Origin: Dysgonomonas sp. HDW5A
GTDB lineage: Bacteria > Bacteroidota > Bacteroidia > Bacteroidales > Dysgonomonadaceae
Assembly (NCBI RefSeq): GCF_011299555.1
Contig: NZ_CP049857.1
Location: 1,984,001-2,048,000 of the forward strand
Reading direction: 5' to 3'
Length of the DNA: 64,000 nt
Shown here one piece after another: positions 60,301 to 64,000 of this stretch. Under the pieces are notes generated by a model. It ran no database searches. It saw only the letters and a list, made by a program, of their open reading frames with translations, and was not told where the DNA came from. A program made the position numbers and the translations under genes. Position 1 is the first letter of the stretch; each line of letters opens with the position of its first letter.

Positions 60301-62995
60301 TCAAATACGCTTCGTAAGGTAATAATACGAGAGAGAATAATACTTGTTTAAATTGACGCCAACTTTTGCGGAAGGCCTCCTCGAGATGCATGGGCCACGA
60401 CTGATCTTCTGACTTATACAGAATATTGGTTGAGAACGATAGCAAAACGGGTAAAAAAGCAATGATTCCTACCAATAAAGGCATTAACCATATACTTTGA
60501 GGAAACAAGATGTAAAACAAAACTAAAAAGAGGAGAAAAGCAGGAGCGAGTAAACTCCGGCGAAGATTATCCATCATTTTCCAGACTCCTAATCGGGATA
60601 TGGGGTTCTTTGCCCATTTTTTATTAAATGTAGGAACCCATGGCAATAGCCATTGAATGATCTGCCAGTCGCCCCGAACCCAACGATGGCGGCGAATAGC
60701 ATCCAGATTATACCCCGGAGGATAAGCTTCAAATAGCTCAACGTCACTAATAAGTGCCGAGCGTACATAAATAGATTCTAACAAGTCGTGGCTTAGTATT
60801 TTATTTTCAGGTAATCTATCAGCCAGTACTCGTTCAAAGGCATCTACATCATAAATACCTTTTCCGACAAAAGAACCTTCACGAAATACATCCTGATATA
60901 CATCCGAGGTAACACGGGTATATGGGTCTACGCCGGGATCGCCCGAAACTAAGCGAGTAAATATCGAACGTTGGCTGCTAACCAGATTTATAGATACACG
61001 AGGTTGAAGAATACCGTAACCCTTGACTACAATATTCCGTTTGGAATCTATAATCGGATGATTTAACGGGTGAGCCATAGCACCGACTAACTGATAAGCA
61101 CTGTCGCCCGGAAGTTGTGTATCGGTATCAAGAGTAATTACATATTTTATGGATGAAAGAATAGATCTGTCACCTTCTATTATAGAAAAAGCATCCGGAG
61201 CTTTTCCTCTAAGCAAGGCATTAAATTCCATCAGTTTTCCGCGCTTGCGCTCATAGCCCATCCAACAGTTTTCGCCCGGATTCCAACGTCGAGGACGATG
61301 AAATAAATAAAAAATGGTAGTGTTGTCCGACGGGTATTTTCTATTTAGAATTTCAATACCACGTCTGGCTCTTTCGAGTATGACGCCGTCAGACTCTGTG
61401 ACTTCAAGTGAAGCATCAGGAAAATCGGTAAGAATAGCAAAATGAAGTTGCTGATCTCTATTCGATAAATAATGTAATTCCAGATTATCGATTAACCTGT
61501 CTACCGTATCAGGGCATGAGATTATGGTTGGGATAACAACCATCGTGCGGTATTCTATAGGAATACCCTCCGAAAAATCGAGACGAGGTAATATTTTGGG
61601 TTTAACGAGTATCGTAGCAAGCCAGTTAATTAGGTCTACCCCCAATTGACTCACACATAGAAGAAATATAGCCGATAAAAGAATTGCTTTCCAATTATCA
61701 AATGATATCCCTCTGGTTTCTAAGATTCCCATAAGGGCTCCGCCTCCTATGAAAGTAAGAAGGACAATACCACCTCCGTAAGAAATCAGGGGATAGCTAT
61801 GAATGCCTCTTCCTATAACAGCAGTAAGAGGCTCCTTTACTTTAAGTGCTTTGTTTAAAGTGCGTTGCCCATCGCCAACCAGATAATAGCCGACATGGCT
61901 ATACAGAGAATTCTTTTGTTGACCTTGAGCATTTTCGGCTAAACTTACTACTTGCTGTGCAACCTCAAACTCCGAAAGCGAGCAATATTTTGCAAGTGTT
62001 TCTATTCTATGGCGATAATGATCACGAGTCGTAAAGTCCATTTGCGCATAGATATGGGCAGGATCTTTGCGAAGGGTTATTTCTACTAGACTCAGTGCTT
62101 CTACGAAAATCTTCCAGTCGGTGACAGCCAATGCCCGAAGGCTTCCGATACTGTGGCTTACAGACAACTGATTGGCTGCTTGAGATTGACCTTCTAAATG
62201 GATCAGCTCTTCAATAGATAGGCCTTCCTCCGCTAATCTTTGCTCCAGCCATCTACGGGCAATATGCAACATTGGATTTTGTGACGATAGTCGTTGACAA
62301 AATTCAGAAACAAAGGCACTTGATAGCGGAATATTGGACTTTGCCATATCGGCAACCACTTCGATAAGTCTCGAAGGTCTTTTCTTTGCCATCAATTGAA
62401 GCTTATCAACCCATGCATTTGCAATATCCCTATCAGATTGCTTCTTCTCCAAACCACTAACAATACGTTGCAGGTTTTCTATAAGGGCTAGTCGAAGCAT
62501 AATAGGGATTGCCCAAAGTTCGCCTAATTTCAGTGGCGATTCTGTTTGATATGCCTCTATAAATGCTTTGAGCGATTCTTTATCTATTTGTGCATCTACA
62601 TGCGATAGTAGTTCCAGAACGATACTATATACACGCGGTAGTCGTTTGGATACTCCTGTTGCAAGGCAGGGTAATTCTTGGCTGTATTTTTTAGGGAAAT
62701 GCCTCCGAGCCAACTGTATATGCTCTTCAACCAGATAAAAGTTATCCACTAACCATTTGGTTGCAGGCGTTATATTGTCCGGCTTTTTGAGAATAAGAGT
62801 TGCTTTATTAAAATCGCGTAATACCTTATCATTATAATTAAGACGCTCAAGCAAAAAATTATCTTTTCTTCCACTGGTTAGTTTTTCATCTGATGCCAGT
62901 TGTTTAGCATGCTGAACGAGCTGTTCAATAGTGAATAGTTCATCCCGTAAAGGCTGTTCTTCTATTTTTTTATGCAAATACCTTAATTTATCCAT
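54311..62995 (-). CDS. ndvB: Cyclic beta-1,2-glucan synthase-like giant protein (GT84 plus GH94)
   Basis: A 2894-residue inner-membrane enzyme of the NdvB/Cgs type. The N-terminal third has a helical region (1-380), a first membrane segment (about 395-470), then the GT84 glycosyltransferase with D623/D625 (LDTDTQLPGD) and the WVRGDWQ motif (D776), followed by further membrane helices (about 815-860 and 935-985). Next is a glycoamylase-like domain (DUF3131 region, about 1000-1500) and two beta-sandwich plus helical barrel units of the GH94/glycosyltransferase-36 kind, the last with GDWNDGMN (D2576, D2579), the catalytic region of cellobiose-type phosphorylases. Known relatives make cyclic beta-1,2-glucan from UDP-glucose and set ring size by phosphorolysis. 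Full length and motifs argue for an active enzyme. No glucan exporter gene (ndvA) is in the window. Confidence 0.92.
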   Translation of the reverse strand: MDKLRYLHKKIEEQPLRDELFTIEQLVQHAKQLASDEKLTSGRKDNFLLERLNYNDKVLRDFNKATLILKKPDNITPATKWLVDNFYLVEEHIQLARRHFPKKYSQELPCLATGVSKRLPRVYSIVLELLSHVDAQIDKESLKAFIEAYQTESPLKLGELWAIPIMLRLALIENLQRIVSGLEKKQSDRDIANAWVDKLQLMAKKRPSRLIEVVADMAKSNIPLSSAFVSEFCQRLSSQNPMLHIARRWLEQRLAEEGLSIEELIHLEGQSQAANQLSVSHSIGSLRALAVTDWKIFVEALSLVEITLRKDPAHIYAQMDFTTRDHYRHRIETLAKYCSLSEFEVAQQVVSLAENAQGQQKNSLYSHVGYYLVGDGQRTLNKALKVKEPLTAVIGRGIHSYPLISYGGGIVLLTFIGGGALMGILETRGISFDNWKAILLSAIFLLCVSQLGVDLINWLATILVKPKILPRLDFSEGIPIEYRTMVVIPTIISCPDTVDRLIDNLELHYLSNRDQQLHFAILTDFPDASLEVTESDGVILERARRGIEILNRKYPSDNTTIFYLFHRPRRWNPGENCWMGYERKRGKLMEFNALLRGKAPDAFSIIEGDRSILSSIKYVITLDTDTQLPGDSAYQLVGAMAHPLNHPIIDSKRNIVVKGYGILQPRVSINLVSSQRSIFTRLVSGDPGVDPYTRVTSDVYQDVFREGSFVGKGIYDVDAFERVLADRLPENKILSHDLLESIYVRSALISDVELFEAYPPGYNLDAIRRHRWVRGDWQIIQWLLPWVPTFNKKWAKNPISRLGVWKMMDNLRRSLLAPAFLLFLVLFYILFPQSIWLMPLLVGIIAFLPVLLSFSTNILYKSEDQSWPMHLEEAFRKSWRQFKQVLFSLVLLPYEAYLNMDAIIATLWRLTVTHKHLLKWKTSIDAEQTAGDSLSNFYRSMWFSPAFSMLCAVLLAIVDPIILLYSFPVWLAWGAAPGIAWLISRPFKQYKPEFTTEQTLLLHRIARKTWYFFETFVNAKENWLAPDNFQEVPVPVVASRTSPTNIGLSLLANLSAYDLGYLSAGKMLERTQLTFTTMGELKKFRGHLYNWYDTRTLEPLPPLYVSSVDSGNLAGHLLTLSGGLNELKDAPIYTPVIFSGLLDTVRVMKRYTVKNAAIAQLEKDLDESPQTLQGALTLLQSVKQQTDNIGTSLADNNNEVQSWIQTLKKNIEDHIEELLHLAPWLHIYQPTPHEDLDGNLDEVISQIKELDNGLTLREVSQLDETICPLIEITLMRLSNLKNTSAKEHIISYLNLWLTNLHKAVSHASRRIQMIRTLIDQSESFANMDFAFLYSTSKKLFVIGYNVTEQRMDNSSYDMLASEARLCSYVAIAQGQVPQEHWFSLSRLLVVSQGKPVLLSWSGSMFEYLMPLLVMPNFEHTLLDQTYKVAVKAQIEYGKTLGVPWGISESGYNRTDTYQNYQYKAFGIPSLGLKRGLSEDLVITPYATVMALMVSPKKACENMERLSETGHEGTYGYYEAIDYTPLHLRPDQKSVNIHSFMVHHQGMSLLSLVNLLKDNSMQRRFIGVPMLKASELLLQERIPHNISETAISDDSEFEIKGLHPLLVDSSEVIRMFTDTEIAPEVNLLSNGRYHVMISNSGSGYSRWQNMAVNRWREDATSDNLGMFVYLRDVNTGAFWSSTHQPTLHKGKKDEAIFTQAYAEFRQQQSDLEVHTTICVSPEDDVELRRIRLINRSQTTRTIELTTYSEVVIAPQSADEAHPAFSNLFVQTEFLPEFSAVLCTRRARSEDETPPHLLHLMLVSDNGKGDISCETDRSKFVGRGRTLANPLAMQNAGLLSNSSGSVLDPSIALRRTVTIPAGKTVTVSVVLGMAETRENAVALADKYQNGRMNERAFELAWTHSQVILNQLGIVETEAQLYSKLAGSLVYANAQRRASQPILKNNRRGQDGLWSYSISGDTPLVLLRISDVSGIDLVRQLVLAHAYWRMKGLTVELLILNEDVSVYRQSVHDEIVNLISSGIEAPLLEKAGGIFVRRIEQVPREDMLLLQAAARIVLCDELGTLAQQLQSLNISELQVSSFHPTHSITSKIDKPLPPRELVFDNGLGGFTPDGHEYVITLRPGQTTPAPWSNVIANQYFGTVVSESGSAYTWAENAHEFRITPWNNDPVKDTTGEAFYIRDEQTGEYWSPTPLPAKGSTPYVVRHGFGYTIFEHSENGITSELTVYVAMDAPIKFGVLKLKNTSGRPRKLSITGYYEWVLADLRQKSLLHVQTEIDVRTGVLFARNFYNIGFAGKIAFMDVGESRTLTGDRTEFIGQNGTLAQPSAMKRSRLSGKVGAGLDPCGAMQVVFDLGDGQERETRFRLGFAQSKEEMRDLVVRFRHPGAAKEALKEVWSYWNRTLGSINIDTPDASVNMMANGWLLYQTLSSRIWARSGYYQSGGAYGFRDQLQDVMALVHAEPSITRKQILRAASRQFSEGDVQHWWHPPMGRGVRTHFSDDYLWLPYVTCRYVSTVADTGILDERISFIEGRLLRPDEESYYDLPGRSAESATLYEHCVRSIKYGLKFGTHGLPLIGCGDWNDGMNLIGEEGRGESVWLGFFLYDVLIKFSKIAELKHDTAFAQHCLEEAEKLRTNIRENAWDGEWYRRAYFDDGTPLGSKVNDECHIDSLPQSWSVISGAGDPERSLMGMEQVEKQLVRREDKLIQLFTAPFDKSELNPGYIKGYIPGVRENGGQYTHGAIWTVLAFALMGETEKAWELFGLLNPINHADTAERTAIYKVEPYVIAADVYAAEGHLGRGGWTWYTGSAAWMYRLLVETLLGVNLMGDTLQLLPQLPQKWDNYKIHYRYKDTAYHITILRIKDSSSPRLVLDGQQQDNKDTFVMVDDRKDHFVDLWIV

Positions 62996-63061
62996 ATCTT
63001 TTAAAGTTACGTTTTCAGCCGTGAGATAGTGTTACACTACTTTAGCTGGATGTTACATAAT

Positions 63062-63622
63062 TCACAGGTTCTCGAGATTTGTATGTCTCATACATTTTCT
63101 TGTTCTGTACGAAGAAAGAGTAGAACCTGTTACCTTTTTAAATTGGTTAGATAAATGACCAATACTGCTATAATGCAGCTTGAATGCTATTTCGGAGAAA
63201 GTTAGTTCGTTGTAAGATATAAGCTCTTTGACCCGTTCTATTTTGTGAGTAATAATAAAATGCTCAATAGTAATGCCCTGTGCATCGGTAAACAGGTTTG
63301 AGAGGTATGTATAATTATAATTAAGTGTATTACTCAGGTAATCTGAAAAATTAATTCTCGGCTGATCATCCGAGTAATGTATCAATTTGATAATTGCCGT
63401 CTTTATTTGTTCAATTAATATTTCCTTGTGATCCTCTATTAATTCTAATCCGGATCCTTGTAAGGCAATACTTATCAGAGTTTTTTGTTCTTTTGTTATA
63501 TGTCCTGTTACATCAATTACACCGAGATCAACCGTAAGATACCGAATCTGCAATTTGTCTAGTTCTTCCATTACAAGCATTTTGCAACGATTGCTCACCA
63601 TGTGTTTGACATATAGTTTCAT
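63062..63622 (-). CDS. AraC-family transcriptional regulator, short form
   Basis: A 186-residue cytoplasmic protein. The C-terminal AraC-type DNA-binding domain (about 90-178) carries both helix-turn-helix motifs (FSEIAFKLHYSSIGHLSNQF and KKVTGSTLSSYR). The N-terminal 85 residues (MLVMEELDKLQIRYLTVDLG) are too short for the usual cupin sensor and are not recognised. It lies 66 bases before the GH94 gene on the same strand with no terminator in between, so it could be co-transcribed with it or control it. Confidence 0.88.
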   Translation of the reverse strand: MKLYVKHMVSNRCKMLVMEELDKLQIRYLTVDLGVIDVTGHITKEQKTLISIALQGSGLELIEDHKEILIEQIKTAIIKLIHYSDDQPRINFSDYLSNTLNYNYTYLSNLFTDAQGITIEHFIITHKIERVKELISYNELTFSEIAFKLHYSSIGHLSNQFKKVTGSTLSSYRTRKCMRHTNLENL

Positions 63623-63631
63623 AAGCTAGAT

Positions 63632-64000
63632 TTAAGTTATCATTCCCACCATATTTTCAGGGTTCACCCACTCATCAAATTCTTCGGAGGTTACATAGCC
63701 TGATTCAACAGCCGCTTGTTTCAAAGTCGTATTATCCTGATAGGCTTTTTGAGCAATAGCCGCGGCCTTATAATATCCTATTTTTGAGTTTAACGCAGTT
63801 ACAAGCATTAAAGAATTGTCCAGATTTCGCTTTATGGTATCCGGAACAGGTTCTATACCAACAGCACAATGATCATTGAAGCTCACACATCCCTCACCTA
63901 TCAAACGAGCACTATGCAGAAAATTATAAATAATCATAGGTTTAAATACATTAAGTTCGAAATGACCTGTAGCACCACCTATGGTTATCGCAACATCATT
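63632..64000 (-). CDS. fumC: Class II fumarate hydratase, C-terminal part (5' end outside window)
   Basis: One hundred and twenty-two codons, open to the window edge. The text [36 protein letters not shown] and [17 protein letters not shown], ending in [14 protein letters not shown], is the C-terminal domain of class II fumarase, which interconverts fumarate and malate in the citric acid cycle. The internal ATG at 63937 is not the start. The AraC gene begins 9 bases after its stop, an unusually close spacing for unrelated functions. Confidence 0.94.
   Translation of the reverse strand, partial: NDVAITIGGATGHFELNVFKPMIIYNFLHSARLIGEGCVSFNDHCAVGIEPVPDTIKRNLDNSLMLVTALNSKIGYYKAAAIAQKAYQDNTTLKQAAVESGYVTSEEFDEWVNPENMVGMIT

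Overview
The window looks like a low-GC member of the Bacteroidales, perhaps Dysgonomonas or a near relative; the genus is inferred from overall gene style, not proven. The evidence is three SusC/SusD-type loci, two giant hybrid two-component regulators (HTCS), lipoprotein signals of Bacteroidetes style, TAnnTTTG promoter words and weak Shine-Dalgarno sites. Most of the first 45 kb is polysaccharide utilisation loci (PULs).

Layout. (1) 1-9128: the 3' part of a dextran-type PUL: a 5'-cut SusD, a SusE-like binding lipoprotein, a GH66 dextranase, a GH31 alpha-glucosidase and a GH97 SusB-type alpha-glucosidase, all with their catalytic residues. (2) 9220-10290: the housekeeping GTPase gene rsgA on the minus strand. 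(3) 10592-38739: one or two linked PULs that together look built for type II arabinogalactan or a similar galactan/arabinan: GH2, HTCS, surface glycan-binding lipoprotein, SusC, SusD, GH30, a tandem double GH43, a second HTCS, a second GH2, a GH127 beta-L-arabinofuranosidase, a single GH43 and a DUF418 membrane protein. (4) 38852-44589: a minus-strand susC-susD-DUF3823 operon with no enzyme or regulator beside it.

(5) 44958-54231: non-PUL genes: an alkyltransferase-like protein with the reactive Cys replaced by Ala; two adjacent methyltransferase/acetyltransferase fusions with opposite domain order; a WYL regulator; a VOC protein; a zinc alcohol dehydrogenase carrying an apparent export signal; a small membrane protein; an alpha/beta hydrolase; and a 70-residue membrane-anchored protein. 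(6) 54311-62995: a 2894-residue cyclic beta-glucan synthase (GT84 plus GH94), preceded by an AraC-type regulator and the 3' end of fumC (63632 to the window end).

Non-coding structure. Clear hairpin terminators separate most convergent genes. Two families of dispersed intergenic repeats recur: one with an AAGGTCT/AGACCTT palindrome plus a second ATAAC/GTTAT hairpin, often starting on a stop codon, and one built round TTGCTTACCAAAGCAA. A gene-free 460-base element (52417-52876), visibly richer in G and C than its surroundings and bounded by an 11-base perfect inverted repeat, looks like a MITE or structured RNA. I saw no tRNA, rRNA or CRISPR array.

Working picture: SusC/SusD pairs and lipoproteins capture glycans at the outer membrane; GH66 and GH30 lipoproteins cut them at the surface; periplasmic GH31/GH97 or GH2/GH43/GH127 finish the oligosaccharides; HTCS proteins sense the products and switch on the neighbouring operons.
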